Shown: positions 52,589-64,000, counted from the stretch's first letter. The stretch: DNA of 64,000 bases from Epinephelus fuscoguttatus (GCF_011397635.1 NC_064765.1:29974632-30038631); one strand, 5' to 3'. Notes: a model not told the origin generated them from the sequence alone. Numbers and translations are program-made.

Positions 52589-55203
52589 ATGAGACAGTAA
52601 CAATCAGTAATCTAAAAAATGTCTCTTCCTGTAGGCCACTGACATTGATAACAATGGACTTACCCCATAGCAAACTCATCCATGTTGGTCTTCCCGATGA
52701 GGATAGCCCCTTGGTCAAAAAGCTTCTGGACCACTGTGGCATTGTAGGGTGGAGTGTAGTCTGTAGCAGAAGTAAAAGTAGGTTAGCATTGGAAAATATA
52801 AGACATAGTAACCTTCACTGAGGTTCACACAAACCTTTAAGCATCCTGGAGGCACATGTTGTCTTAATCTTTTCTGTGCAAAAGTTGTCCTTGACTGCAA
52901 AGGGGATTCCATCCAGAGGACCTTTGGGGGCACCTAAAGGAAAACAAGATCAGTAACACCCTTGACTCTAGGCAGAATACTTAGGATACACGCTCACGTG
53001 TCCACACCTTGCAGCAGTCTGGTCTCTGCTTCTTGAGCCTGCTTCAGTGCCAACTCCTCTGTCACAGTGATGTAAGCGTTAAGATGTTGTGTTTTCTTGA
53101 TGCGGTTCAGACACTTTTTGCAGAGTTCTGTTGGGGTGATTCTTCCCTCCCTGAGTGCCAAAGACACCTGGAGAACAACAATGAAACAGCAGTGGTAGAT
53201 TTTACTCAATGGGGCTTTATCATTAATAATTGCTATGTTTTATTCAAGTGTTCCAGTTAGCCATGACTGTGTGATAGTGTGACAGCATGCACAAAATTAG
53301 GACCTTGAAAGCAGCTAAACAGAATCCAGGCATCATTTGGCAAACCTTATTGTACTCCTCTGCTTTTTTTTTACCTTTTCTCTTAAAATGTCTGTAATGA
53401 AAAGGGCCTATTACTGAACTTAAGGGTAACACCACCTAAATTAAGAATTCTAATTGGTTATTTCCATGGCCTAGTAAAGTTCAGTCATAAGGTATGAAGT
53501 CTGGAGCTGCTCCATAGATAATAGGCTCGTTCGAGATGAACTGCGCCTCGCCTGGAAAGGGGATGAGGTCAAACAGCTGCAGCAGGAGGCAGTGACAAAA
53601 AGCTGCGGTGAAGTCGGACAGTTTTCCGACAGTTTCCAGCAGCCTTCAGTCTGTACAGGAAGTCACAGAGACACCCATCCTGTTCTGATGCTGATTTATT
53701 AAAATGTTATAAGACCCATATGTCAACTTGTTTTCAGTCTTCAGTTGTTTTCATTATGGCAGAGTGACCTATTAAAATGCTTTACAGGTGATCTGTAATT
53801 TATGTTCATGGTTCAACCTCTATTTTACATGAATTCTCATGTAAATAGAGCAGACCTTTCACCTCCACCACATAGGCTAAATAAATGAATAATATCTTAA
53901 TATTTATTTTATTTCAGTATTTTCAGAGGAAAAAAATACAAGAAGATACATTAAAGATCAGTCATGTATAATCAGGGCTTCGCATCTGCACAGATGTTAC
54001 TGTAAGATTTCTTACATCCCACTTACCACAAGTATTTGTGATACTAAATACTTAAATAATTTAAACAGTCCATTGTTAATATACAATAGAGAATGTGTAG
54101 TTTATGATGAATGTATTTAGCCTGTGACTGCTAGACTTCACCATCAGTCACACATGTATTCTGTTAACAGAATAAACTTTCAAATCAGACAAATAACATC
54201 AAAATCTCTGAAATTCAGCAAAAATGAACAGTTTATTTTGTTGAGTCCAGTATGCATCGTGCTGCAATTGCCAGTGATCGAATCTGTGCAGGCCTGGCTC
54301 CTCTCGATCGAGCCTCATGAATAAAAGGCTGACTTTGTGGACCCACAGACAGTTTGTTTTCTTTTTTTATATATTCAAATGAGCTTTATTCTATTGTAGT
54401 GTTCTCAGTTCTGACACAGAAAAAGTACCCATAAACTCAAGACATTCCCCTGGCTGCTCTCAGTGTCATCTAGAACATCTTTCACCATTCACTGTCTATG
54501 GAGCAGCTCCACACTATACATACTGAAATCATACATTTGAGTTTTAACAGTTTAGTTGTTGGATTTGGGAGGGAGCTGTTCATGTCTATGGACTGTCTAT
54601 GTGTCTATGTGACGTGCATGAATTTTGAAAATGGGCTTAGTTACCATTAAAGTACAAATGAGGCATTTGCTGCTTTAAGTATTTAAATTTTACAGTATTC
54701 TTCTACTTCATTACATTTCAATGGTCAATGTTGTGCTTTTTACTCCACTACATTCATTTGTCATTTCTTTGAAAATAACGATATTACATGCAAAGACATT
54801 ATAACACGATGCAGTGCTCCATATTAAAGGACAATAACAGCGTGTAGAAACACAGATTATCAGCTGTCAGGGGACAGCTAACCGCCCACACACATTTTGT
54901 TAGCAACTTCATAAAGCAGTAAGTTTTAATAAGCTATGTCTTCTCTGCTACATTAATAAAACGCTGTAATGTAGTTTCTTTCACTATGCAGTTGCGTGGC
55001 AACATATTCCAGTTATTTCGCCCAAGTGAAGGAAGCTGGAGTATCATATTGTCTATATTATTTCACTTAAGCTAACCTAAGTTATGAATCGACAGCACAA
55101 AACGTCCAACATGCGGCTAATATGCACAAAACAAACACGACGTTGTGCGCTCAAGGAAAAACAGAATAGTCGCACTAACCTCTCTTATTGTCAGGCTGAG
55201 CAT
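49118..55203 (-). CDS. qrsl1: glutamyl-tRNA(Gln) amidotransferase subunit A, mitochondrial (complete, 11 exons)
   Basis: QRSL1 is GatA of the mitochondrial GatCAB complex, which converts Glu-tRNA(Gln) to Gln-tRNA(Gln) using ammonia from glutamine. In transcript order the exons are: 55180-55203, 53008-53167, 52835-52933, 52664-52760, 52384-52545, 52083-52258, 51128-51240, 50398-50590, 50151-50268, 49722-49927, 49118-49323. They total 1554 nt = 517 aa plus stop (human 528). The amidase Ser-cisSer-Lys triad is visible: Lys in GIPFAVKDN (exon 3), the cis-Ser in [12 protein letters not shown] (exon 5) and the nucleophile Ser in [11 protein letters not shown] (exon 6). Exon 1 codes only eight residues (MLSLTIRE), matching human MLGRSLRE. 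The gene is divergent from rtn4ip1. Intron 1 (53168-55179) contains an inverted-repeat element. Confidence 0.96.
51418..51560 (+). repeat. partial TTAA-type element end in qrsl1 intron
   Basis: CTTTAAAGGTCCAGTGTGTA then GGATTTAGT matches the left end of the element at 33323. The following words (TAGGACAACTACAGTGGC) fit the same family. No right end was found, so it is truncated or decayed. Confidence 0.5.
52555..52590 (+). repeat. (AAAT)n microsatellite
   Basis: A tetranucleotide run sits 10 bp beyond the acceptor side of qrsl1 exon 5 (exon high end 52545), within the region where its branch point should be. Confidence 0.9.
53498..54517. mobile_element. 1-kb inverted-repeat element in qrsl1 intron 1
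   Basis: GTCTGGAGCTGCTCCATAGA at about 53500 is mirrored near 54495-54515 by TCTATGGAGCAGCTCCACAC. The interior is AT-rich with no transposase ORF. Confidence 0.55.
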
Positions 55204-55654
55204 GTTCACAGTATTTTTGAGACAACCTTTCAAATTAACAACAACCTTCGCACAGTGTGTAGCACCTGCAGGCCGCCATGTTTGTTTGAGTAACCAACGT
55301 CTAACAGCGCTTTCTCTGATTGGACAGAGGTTGAGGAAACCGCGCTCTGATTGGTGGAGAGGCTGGGTGCCGTAAAAGTCGCCGGTCCAGGAAGTGGCAG
55401 GTTGAAGAAGAAGACGTTGATTTGAAACGATGATAAACTCTGGATTTATTGCATTTATCGAAATCGATAGTTAGATATGTTTATATAAGGAGAAAGTGTT
55501 AATGGTCAGAATGTAGACGTAGCGTTTAAAGAACTTAAATAAGTGATTTACTGTCATTTTGCCGTCCAGTTGGATTCCTAACAGACATTTAAAGAACTGC
55601 TAATTTACAGTTGCAGTTTTATTAGACAGTATTTAAGCTTTTAGGGGTTTAAAG
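55204..55654. promoter_or_regulatory. bidirectional promoter between qrsl1 and rtn4ip1
   Basis: Only 451 bp separate the two divergent start codons. The segment contains two CCAAT boxes read on the - strand (GATTGG at 55318-55323 and 55349-55354), a YY1-like GCCGCCATG (55272-55280) and an ETS-like AGGAAGTG near 55390, and no TATA box. The human QRSL1 and RTN4IP1 genes are also head-to-head (established knowledge), so the shared promoter appears ancient. Transcription starts are not visible. Confidence 0.7.
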
Positions 55655-58600
55655 ATGAGTTCTGTGAGACACTTAGTGTACAGTAGGTGGTTGTTTCACC
55701 ACAGTAAATCTCTAAGTGTGAACTCATCAGTGTGCAGGCATGGCAGGCAGACAAGACTGTTCAGTACTACTAGAAGCTGCAGGACCGTTATGCCTGCATG
55801 GGTTATTGATAAATACGGAAGCAATGATGTGTTGCGGTTCACCAAAAATGCCAGTTTCCCCATCATCGACTACCCTAATGAGGTTATTGTTAAAGTGTTC
55901 GCAGCAGGACTGAACCCACTTGATGTCAGCATGAGAGGTGAGTGACAATAGTGCATGTTTACAGTGGCACCAGATTTTCACCTGCAGACTACTACACACA
56001 CAAGTCTAAGTAATGTTAACATTAATATGCAATTTTGCACTGAAACTGTGATGTGGAAATAATTAATATTTTGCTAAAAAGAGTTAGTAGCCCTTTCTAC
56101 ACAGAGATCGCGTTAAAGGGCCACTACCAAGTCCCTTCTTTATGCTACCTTTGCATTTTTACACAGAACCAAAACAACAGCAGCATCATGCCACACCAGT
56201 GAGTAGTTTTAGATAGCATGCAGGCATGGCGCAATCACAAGAGGCGTGATAGGAGTGACCTGTAACACAACAGTGTCAGCTTCTAGTGCACTGACAGTGT
56301 TTTAAAACCAATAACAATGGCATTAACATGGCAACAACAATAATTTACTGTCCCTGTCATATGACGCTTGACCTTGTCTTCTGCTTGGAGGGTAAGGAGC
56401 TCCCGGACCTCATTGTTTTCCCAATTCGTGGGCATTTTCAGCTGCTGTTCTTCTTCTTTTGAGTTAGCTGCTAACTGCTATCAGTTACATTTTGAATTTC
56501 CTTGTGGCGGGTTGGACGCACAACATGTTGTCAAAACGTCACACCCATCCCGCCCATGCTTTCTTCCTGCCAGCTGTTTCTTTTACGTAGACCTCGTTTC
56601 AGTGATGTTACCACCTCACATGCTGGGTTAAAGGTAAAACGTCTCTGTCCCGCTATTACGCAATTGTACCTTTTATACAGAATGGTGAGGCGGCATGACG
56701 GCATGAAATTGCCACCCTGAAGAGGCAGTGTAAAAGGGGCTAGTAATTGCATGCAGTGGAATTTGGCCAATTTGCAAGTACTAATCAATCAATCATCACT
56801 AATGTAAACTCTCATAGCCAAGTTACCTGTTTTTAATTAGCCACATGTTCTCCCAGTGACTAACAATAGTGCTCATGGGTGTATTCAATCAAAATTAATG
56901 TTAGGTTATTTGTCAGATAGTCCACGTGAAGTCTAAGAAAAGTGTCCATTATTTATATGTTACGACGCAGGTGTAATTTACGTAGACTTTGGTAGCTTTC
57001 ATGTATTCCATAATTGCATATTCCTTTTGTATACTGTTTAACTGTGTTTGCTTATGATAAATAATAGAATAAAATAGGGAATTATTTTTCAAATTTATAC
57101 TTTTTTAGATGGGCAGGGAATAGGGTCCCCCCAGTGTTGACCCCAATTCAACAAATAAATCCACATCTGACATTTGACTGCATATTCAAGATCAATAGTA
57201 TTATTGGTGGTATTTTCTTCTTTTTTAGTAAAAAACATACTAAACAGTGGGCATACAGGGTCTGACACTGACGGTGTCTGTGGTTATATGTTTCCTTAAA
57301 TGAATCACACAGCCCATCATTCTTCACCCACACATCCAGTGCCGGTTATACCTCTGTGATCTTGAAGGTGATGGTGGGGTAGTGTGGGGGTGGATAGAAA
57401 GGGTCAAAGGGCATTGATAGTTTCTGAGGTCGCTTAGTGGAAATTTCATCCATTCAAAGTTTCATCAGCTGGATTGTACATTGATTATTGTATATTGGAG
57501 GGTCTTTTTTTTGTCCCTGCCTTACATGCATGTTTGACTACACGAATACCACTACATGAAGCCTGTCTTCTCTGGGCACTGTGTTAGCTATTAAGCAACA
57601 TTTTTCATTTGCATAACCAGTAAATACGATCCTATCTTTTTTTTAGATACTGTAGCGGAACTTAATCAAAAGCAACCATCCAGTAGCCCATCTTATTTTA
57701 CTTATTTTTTTGCAGAGGAATAGATTCATAGAGTCAAAATAAGTTCTTGATCCTCAGGTCCTACAGGCCCTTATTTTTTAAAATTCATACACTGACTTCC
57801 AGGTAGTACCTCACAAATTTCATCTGAAGCATTGTCTAAGCAGATGTTGGCTGCCAAACCTACTTCCTGCCTCCTCAACCCCTAACCAGAGAAACCTTTT
57901 AACGATTTCTGACTGATTCTGGGAGCCACAGTGCTAATCTCTAACCTGCCATTCTTCTTAAAAGCACTGGATAGAGCGGTGGCTCAACAATCTTTGGCCT
58001 ACCAAACAAACAGCAATATTTTTAAAGCTTTTGAATCATTTTTGATGGGTATTTCTCACTGTTTTCTAATATTCTGACATTGTCCAATAAATTTAGAAAA
58101 TAATCGGCAGATAATAATTTTAGCAGCCTCCATACGTGCAGCATTTCGACATTAACATTTTATATCTTGTGTTGTTGTTACAGCAAATTATCACAGATGA
58201 CGTGTAATCATAAACTCTCTCCCTGTCAGGTGGCTACGGTGCTGCCACAATGTCTGCGAGGAGAGACCCTCTGAATATCAAGCAGTCAGGCAGCGAGTTC
58301 CCTCTCATCCTGGGAAGGGATGTGTCTGGGGTCATCATGGAGTGTGGCCTGGATGTGAAGTACTTCAGGGAGAGGGATGAGGTAAACAAAGCAAATAGCA
58401 GAGGAGAGAAATGTGTGCACGTATGCTCAGTAACTGCTTCATTATACATACAGGTAGTCCTCTTGTTTACGGAAACAACTTGTTCCTGCACACAGTGAGT
58501 CATGTATGAATAAAGTATGAGTGTGAAGTCATGGTGTTGTAAACAAAAACATTCAGCTGTGGTAACAGTGTGAAAACTGGGTATTGAAAAACAGATAAAA

Positions 58601-61269
58601 CAAGATAGATAAGGATCATTCAGGCACATTGATAAAACTAAAAACACGTGTGCTGATATGTGATGCCACGAGCTGATGGTAAAGTCAGTGTTAGCAAGTC
58701 AGTGGTGCAAGCAGCTGGTGGTGTGGGAGTGTGTTCTTGGCTAACATTAGACTCTGTAATGCCAACTTAGCATCAACACCACGGTGTATCTGAGCACCGC
58801 AGATGACCTAGTTCAGTCCTAGTCCATTTCTGACCGCAGTGTTCACTTTGTCACAACAATCATTCTACCAGGATTATGCACCGTCATCTCCACCTGGCTC
58901 AGAAACATGACGTGACTCAAGTCTTTACTTAATGTCTCGGCCCTTTGTGGTAGAATAGGATTGTACAGCAAACTGTGAGATGCTGTTGAGTCTTATTAAA
59001 CCGGTGTGGCAAACTGATGAATTTAACTTTTTGTTATTAGCTGTTTATTAACCTGGAGTGTTTTTAATTGATAATATATTAAAGAAGGAAACAAAATACC
59101 TTGTAGAGCTGGAATTAGTCAATTTATTGATTAATTGATTAGAAAAAGTAAATTAGAAATAAACTTTATTCAGAGTTGTTCAATTCTATCAAACTAAATG
59201 CAATCATTTAAAGTGTAATTTCTGTATTTTTGAACTTGGCCTCCATTTTCCTATGTTTTTGTGTCTAAGGGACTAAAGGTAATAACACTTTATGAAATTA
59301 GTCCAGTGTTGAGTCAGAGCACTGCAGCCAGTAGAGGTGATGCAATATGCATCGTGAATGCACATCCTTGTTGCTTGTTTTTGCCACTGACAGGCTCAGA
59401 TTATTCCTCCAAGTGTCTTAGAACATTGTGGAAAGCATCCCTACAGAGATGAGGGAGCTAGATCCTTTTTGTTTAAGCAGAGACAGCCCCAAAATCGCTA
59501 TCGCCAAAGCCACCAGACTGCATTTAATTAAATAAACAGCCATTTTAACGTGTACAGAGCCAGCGTGTTTTCACAGCTAAGTGGGTGAATTAAGGGGTTA
59601 TTTCAACCAAACCAGAGTTGGTTGTGAGGTTTTTTTCTGTCAACTTTGAATGCAGTGTGTTTTATGACTACAAATTTGCTGTTTATGTTAAATGCAGTCT
59701 GGTGGCTTTGCGAATAGCAATTTTGGGGCTGCTTCTGGTTAAACAAAAGGAATCTAACATCCTAACAAAAAGGTCTATCTCTGTAGGGATCGTTTCTGAC
59801 ACTTAGAATATAAATCTGAGCCTACCAGTGGAAAAACAGGCACTTTTAGTGGCCGTTCACTGACCAGTACTCCTGAGCAATTTTTCTCATGGCTGCCGGA
59901 CCAGTTAAAAAAAATTCTGTTTCCTTTGGTCAGTTAGACACAAAAACATTGAAAAATTGGGTTCAGATTTAAAAAATAATGAAGCTACCTTTTTAATAGG
60001 TCCAGCTTTTTTTTTTTTTTAACTTCTGTGCTGGTGAAGCAAGACAAAGCACAACCTGCGATTTAACATTGACAGACATCAGATACGTATAGTGAGACAA
60101 GTCATACATTAGCAGAGGGGAAGTGCACAATAGTGCAACATGGGTCAGACATAGTGCAGAGATGTTTGCCTGATGTTTGCCTTTTTCAGTTCATCCTCAA
60201 CTGTTCTCAAACACCTCAAAACGCCTTTAGAATTATTATGCTTTTTGTTAACCCTCTACAGGTTAGTCATATTGAAATTTTCATTTCAGTTTACAACCAT
60301 GTGTTTAACACCTAGTTTTTATTTTGGATATGATTTAGATTGTACATAACATTAAATGACCTTGATACATGACCTGTACAGTATGTGTTTGTGTTTGTGT
60401 GAAGGCAAATGGGGGCTTTGAGCAGATTTAGCAATTCATGAAGTCATGTTCTGCTTTTTCTAACCACACATTTGTTGACTTACCCAGGCAGTGCTAAAAT
60501 AGAGTGACTCACTGTGTGACATTACACGTGCTACTTTTGATTTGATACTTCACTGCACAGTCTCATCATACTAAACTATTAACTGTATAGAAATGTCGAC
60601 ACACAGTTGTTTGTGTCTTTGGTTAATGAGTGTCGTGTTGCTGTGTGTCCTCCTCAGGTGTGGGCAGCTATTCCGCCATGGAAGCAGGGCAGCTTGGCTG
60701 AATTTGTGGTGCTGAGTGCCAATGAGGTATTGTTCATCTGATGGACCACATTGTTGGTTTGAGCTAATATTGTTAGTGCTGCTGCACGTCTCAGTTTCAT
60801 GTTGACGTTTACTTCTATCTCTATGGAAGTTTATCACTTTTTCATCACTATCAGATCTGTGTAGACAGTTTCCTTTTTGTACTTTATGGTTTGTTTCGGT
60901 TGATCATTTTCAACATCCCTCTAAAGTGACTCACTGGTACTTACATAAAATTGAAACATGCACATTAAAAAACAAAAATTAAGGTATGTAAAGATCAGCT
61001 AAATAAGATACAGTTGTGCTGGCACTCAGATGCTTTTTCATAGTGACTCAGCAGGGTTACTGCTGTAATGTGTTGAGGCCGTGCTACTTTTATAACTGCT
61101 ATTATTATCAATGTGTGTTGTGCTCAGGTGTCCCACAAACCAAAGTCACTGAGTCACATAGAGGCAGCAGCCATTCCCTACGTGGCAACCACTGCTTGGT
61201 CGGCATTGGTCAACACCGGTGGGCTCAGTAAGGACAACTGCGCCAAGAAGCGGTGAGGGATAAACACCG

Positions 61270-61326
<57 letters not shown>

Positions 61327-62191
61327 TTCCACTTGTTGTTAATCCCTGTCCACCCCAAAGAAGCTCCCTGTCTTTGATCTAACCAATTATTCCACTCGGT
61401 GCTCTTTCTAAGCTTAGCCCGCTCCATAATGAGCCTCTGGGTGATGTGCTGCGGTTCTCTGGCAGCAGCTCAGATGCTCCTTTGCACTGTGGTGAACTTG
61501 ACACGCTAAAGCCCGCAGTGCATTTGACATGAATCCTAATGAGGGAGCGTCTGTGCAACAATAGTGTAGAAAACATAGTCGACACATTCATTGTACGCGT
61601 CTGCTTTTCCTCTTCCCCACAGGGTTTTGATCCTTGGAGGGTCCGGGGGAGTGGGAACTTTTGCGATACAGGTATGTGTGATGATAGCAGAGTTGCATGT
61701 TCTTCACATTATGTGGTTATGTAGCATTTTAAACACTCAGAACAGCCTGCTGTAAATACAAACCTATATTTAGACCCTTCGACCACAGTGTAAATGTGAA
61801 CAAAAGCACCGGTGTTATAAAAAGTGTCTTCCGCCTGTCAGGTTTCAGACTGTGCTACACAACTTGCTCAGTGACCTGAATACTGTAGCTCACATTACAG
61901 ACTAACACTCGATCTTATTAATTATACATTCTGTTTGCTTCTCAAACATTGGGTAACATTCTGCTCCCTGCAATAACCCAAACATATATTTGTTTTGTAG
62001 TTAAACATAAATTATACAAACAATTGGTACTATCATTTGTGTCCAGATGTTGAAGGCTTGGGGAGCCCATGTGACTGTTACCTGCTCCCAGAATGCAGAG
62101 CGGTTTGTAAGGGACCTGGGGGCAGACCATGCGGTGGACTACACTGCCGGACCCGTCGAGGAGCCGCTCAGTGCTCTGGAGAAGTGACAAC

Positions 62192-62222
<31 letters not shown>

Positions 62223-62721
62223 ACAAACAGACACACACACATCTATGGTCATTTTTCATTCATGTTGGTGTTTAATTGGAGCTGGTGTTGCATGTATCAA
62301 TGACTTACCCTTGTTACCAAGGCAAACACAGTCCCTCTAGCTGCAGCCGGCTCATTAGTGCAGGAAAACTTCAATTTTCTAATGAACTTAATCACACTCA
62401 GACTGAACCTCTCCCTTTAATTCTGTTGTCTACACCTACAAATTTCCCCTTTCATTTACTTTGTTGTTTATGCTCACATGTATGTGTCTCTGCTTGTGTC
62501 TCTTGTTTTCACCAACCCTACCCCTCTCCGCCTCAAGATTTGACCTGATCCTGGATAACATTGGAGGGGACACTGAGCGGTGGGCGCTGACTCTGCTTAA
62601 GCCTTGGAGTGGTGCCAAGTATGTCACCCTCGTAACACCGTTCCTCCAGAACACCGACAGGCTGGGCATCGCTGATGGCATGATGAAGACTGCTGCAACA
62701 ATGGGCACCAAAGCCCTCAAG
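55655..62721 (+). CDS. rtn4ip1: reticulon-4-interacting protein 1, mitochondrial oxidoreductase (3' end outside window)
   Basis: RTN4IP1 (OPA10) is a mitochondrial NADPH-binding quinone-oxidoreductase-like protein of the zinc-free MDR family, linked to CoQ metabolism and optic atrophy. Exons are 55655-55937, 58230-58381, 60658-60726, 61128-61252, 61623-61671, 62047-62183, 62538-62721. They give 999 nt = 333 codons, in frame throughout. The human protein is 396 aa, so about 65 C-terminal residues (from human HFWKGVHYRW on) are missing; no matching exon is visible in 62722-64000. The N-terminus is Ser/Arg-rich with few acidic residues (targeting leader), then PAWVIDKYG. The Rossmann dinucleotide motif is [14 protein letters not shown] (exon 5), followed by [20 protein letters not shown] (exon 6) and LILDNIGG (exon 7). 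ATG 55655 is the first in-frame start. Confidence 0.95.
56088..56742. mobile_element. inverted-repeat element in rtn4ip1 intron 1
   Basis: The left end TAGCCCTTTCTACAC is mirrored by GTGTAAAAGGGGCTA at the right. The interior includes a GC-richer block (CTTGTCTTCTGCTTGGAGGG, then TAAGGAGCTCCCGGACCTCA) that looks like a decayed coding or repeat segment. Non-autonomous. Confidence 0.55.
56743..58229. other. rtn4ip1: rest of rtn4ip1 intron 1, nothing recognised
   Basis: No exon-like or repeat-end signal that I can support. Confidence 0.4.
59216..59985. mobile_element. fold-back element in rtn4ip1 intron 2
   Basis: The left end CTATGTTTTTGTGTCTAAGG is mirrored by TTAGACACAAAAACATTGAA at the right. 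A second, inner inverted pair is CCCTACAGAGAT...CCTTTTTGTT (59440-59475) against AACAAAAAGGTCTATCTCTG (59763-59788). The whole could fold into a long imperfect hairpin. Confidence 0.6.
61271..61323 (+). repeat. (CA)n microsatellite in rtn4ip1 intron 4
   Basis: Fifty-three bases of CA start 19 bp after the exon 4 donor. Confidence 0.95.
62191..62224 (+). repeat. C18 homopolymer followed by (AC)n, just after a splice donor
   Basis: Eighteen consecutive C residues (62191-62208), then AC repeats, begin 8 bp into the intron that follows rtn4ip1 exon 6 (ending 62183). Confidence 0.95.
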
Positions 62722-62969
62722 GTAACCATATTAGAATAACACAGATGCAGTTTGATTAATTATATATTCAGAGATTTATTGGTTTGGACCCAGTTCTTCT
62801 TACTCTACCATGCCAAGAAGAAAGAATTCCTGGAGAAACTTTAAAAACGGGAACCTTGGGAAAACATTTTGCACACTTCTATCAACAGTCTTGGTCTAAA
62901 AATGTCCCTGCAAAAACAAACATTACAATATTATCAGGTGATTCAGTTAAGCCACACTGCGCTTACGTA

Positions 62970-63710
62970 AAGTACATGGCCAAATGTATGTGGACATCCA
63001 AACAAAGAATGTCGACACTCACAGATTACACTCAAATATGATTGCTGAACATCTCATTTCAAAACCATGAGCATTAATCTCCTGCTATAACAGCCCCTGT
63101 TTGTCTAGCTAGGAAGACTTTCCGCAAGTTTTAAAAAGCTGGCTACATGGATATATCTCCGCTTAGTCACAATAACACTTGCTAGGTTGGGTACAAGTGG
63201 CAACCTCGGGTGCTTAAAGGATAACTGGTATTTTTTAACCTGGGCCCTATTTCCCCATGTGTATGTGTGCGTATTCATAGGTACAACTCGTTTTAAAATT
63301 GGTTCAGTATTGAGGGAGGCGGATGCAGCCGGCAGCCGCGAAATGAGCTAAAACGGTAGATATGGGGGCAAATGCATCCCGTATAAGTGCTTTTTATCAT
63401 CACTGACCGGTTCAGATCGCCAGTGCTATCTCTGTAAATAGCAAACTAAGCGTTTCCCTTACCCTTCACTTACTCTGGGCTGTGTGTGATGTCACTGGTG
63501 ATAAGACCTGACTCACAGCCGGCGTTCCAGTTCATCCCAGAGGTGTTGGATGAGGTTGAGGTGAGGGCTCTGTTTAGTCAAGTCCTTCCACACCAAACTG
63601 CAAAACCATTTCTTGGTGGACTTTGTTTGTGCAATGGGGGAATTGTTGTGTTGTAACAGGAAAGGGTCTTGTCCAACTGTTGCCACAGATTTGGAAGCAC
63701 ATTATTGCGG
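62970..63710 (-). pseudogene. Tc1/mariner-type transposon remnant, interrupted
   Basis: The left part (about 62970-63165) has GGCCAAATGTATGTGGACAT and AACATCTCATTTCAAAACCA. The right part (about 63510-63710) read on the - strand encodes HLNLIQHLWDELERRL and stop, matching the DLNPIEHLWDELERR block of Tc1 transposases. Another repeat (from about 63215, starting TTAAAGGATAACTGGTATTT) lies between the two parts. Decayed. Confidence 0.65.
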
Positions 63711-63805
63711 GGCGGGGGGGGGATCTCAATTTTTAAAATTAAATTAAATTAAAGTCACTTAGACATAAAAACTTTGGAAATAGGGTCCAAGGTGAAAAAT
63801 ATGAA
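63215..63805. repeat. dispersed repeat with facing CCTATTTCC ends, overlapping the Tc1 remnant
   Basis: ACCTGGGCCCTATTTCCCC (63239-63257) faces GGAAATAGGGTCCAAGGT (63776-63793), an inverted pair suggesting a second element around or within the Tc1 remnant. The nesting order is not clear. The window ends 200 bp later without the last rtn4ip1 exons. Confidence 0.4.
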
Positions 63806-64000
63806 AATAGCATCTAACAAAAGAAAGGTCAAAGTCAAAGACGCAGCCTACAGCCATTACATATTCCTTCCACATGTAAAAAGCACTCTAATGCCTTAAA
63901 TTGGCCTAACAGCTGAAAATATTGTATGTTACTTAACAAGTAGGTGGATAAATGTCCATCACAAACAACATAGCAACAGTTGTGATTAGCCAGTAATCTG

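Noticed and set aside
62722-64000. Last rtn4ip1 exons
   Set aside because: No segment encodes anything like the conserved HFWKGVHYRW or the C-terminal block; only repeats are seen, so these exons lie outside.

Overview
The window is vertebrate nuclear DNA from a teleost fish, probably a spiny-rayed (acanthomorph) species. The evidence is spliced genes with GT-AG introns, teleost-like protein sequences, abundant (CA)n/(TG)n microsatellites, and many fish-type mobile elements: an L2/CR1-like LINE, a tRNA-derived SINE, hAT-, TTAA- and Tc1-type elements, and other terminal-inverted-repeat elements. There are no bacterial operons, no CRISPR array and no rRNA. Five protein-coding genes could be reconstructed exon by exon; each reading frame closes exactly across all of its junctions.

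Layout. (1) Positions 1-14450, + strand: the 3' four fifths of rab3gap2 (27 exons, the last 1132 codons), which starts outside the window. (2) Positions about 14480-32600, - strand: the whole of iars2, mitochondrial isoleucyl-tRNA synthetase (23 exons, 1008 aa), tail-to-tail with rab3gap2. Its introns are packed with mobile DNA. (3) Positions 34310-35850, + strand: a compact two-exon gene for a CD24-like GPI-anchored mucin (86 aa) with a TATA box. (4) Positions 35900-48900: a 13-kb gene-poor stretch containing a stack of nested transposons, microsatellites and short palindromes. (5) Positions about 48935-55203, - strand: the whole of qrsl1 (gatA; 11 exons, 517 aa). (6) Positions 55655-62721, + strand: rtn4ip1 (7 exons, first 333 codons), head-to-head with qrsl1 across a 450-bp shared promoter. 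Its last exon or exons lie beyond the right edge.

How the genes relate. iars2 (mitochondrial Ile-tRNA charging) and qrsl1 (glutamine amidotransferase that finishes mitochondrial Gln-tRNA) both serve mitochondrial translation. rtn4ip1 is a mitochondrial oxidoreductase. All three start near ETS/GABP-like or CCAAT motifs, as expected for nuclear genes of mitochondrial function. rab3gap2 acts in Rab3/Rab18 membrane traffic and cd24 at the cell surface. The human counterparts sit in two blocks (RAB3GAP2-IARS2 on 1q41; CD24-QRSL1-RTN4IP1 on 6q21) that are joined here.

The most notable non-gene structures are: a LINE inserted between the A and B boxes of a SINE; a 532-bp element with a perfect 9-bp target duplication that carries a piece of a RecQ-like helicase gene; a TTAA-ended element carrying an N-terminal fragment of a protein-like ORF; an in-frame 81-nt candidate cassette exon in iars2; a GC-AG intron in rab3gap2; and a perfect 32-bp inverted repeat in a rab3gap2 intron.
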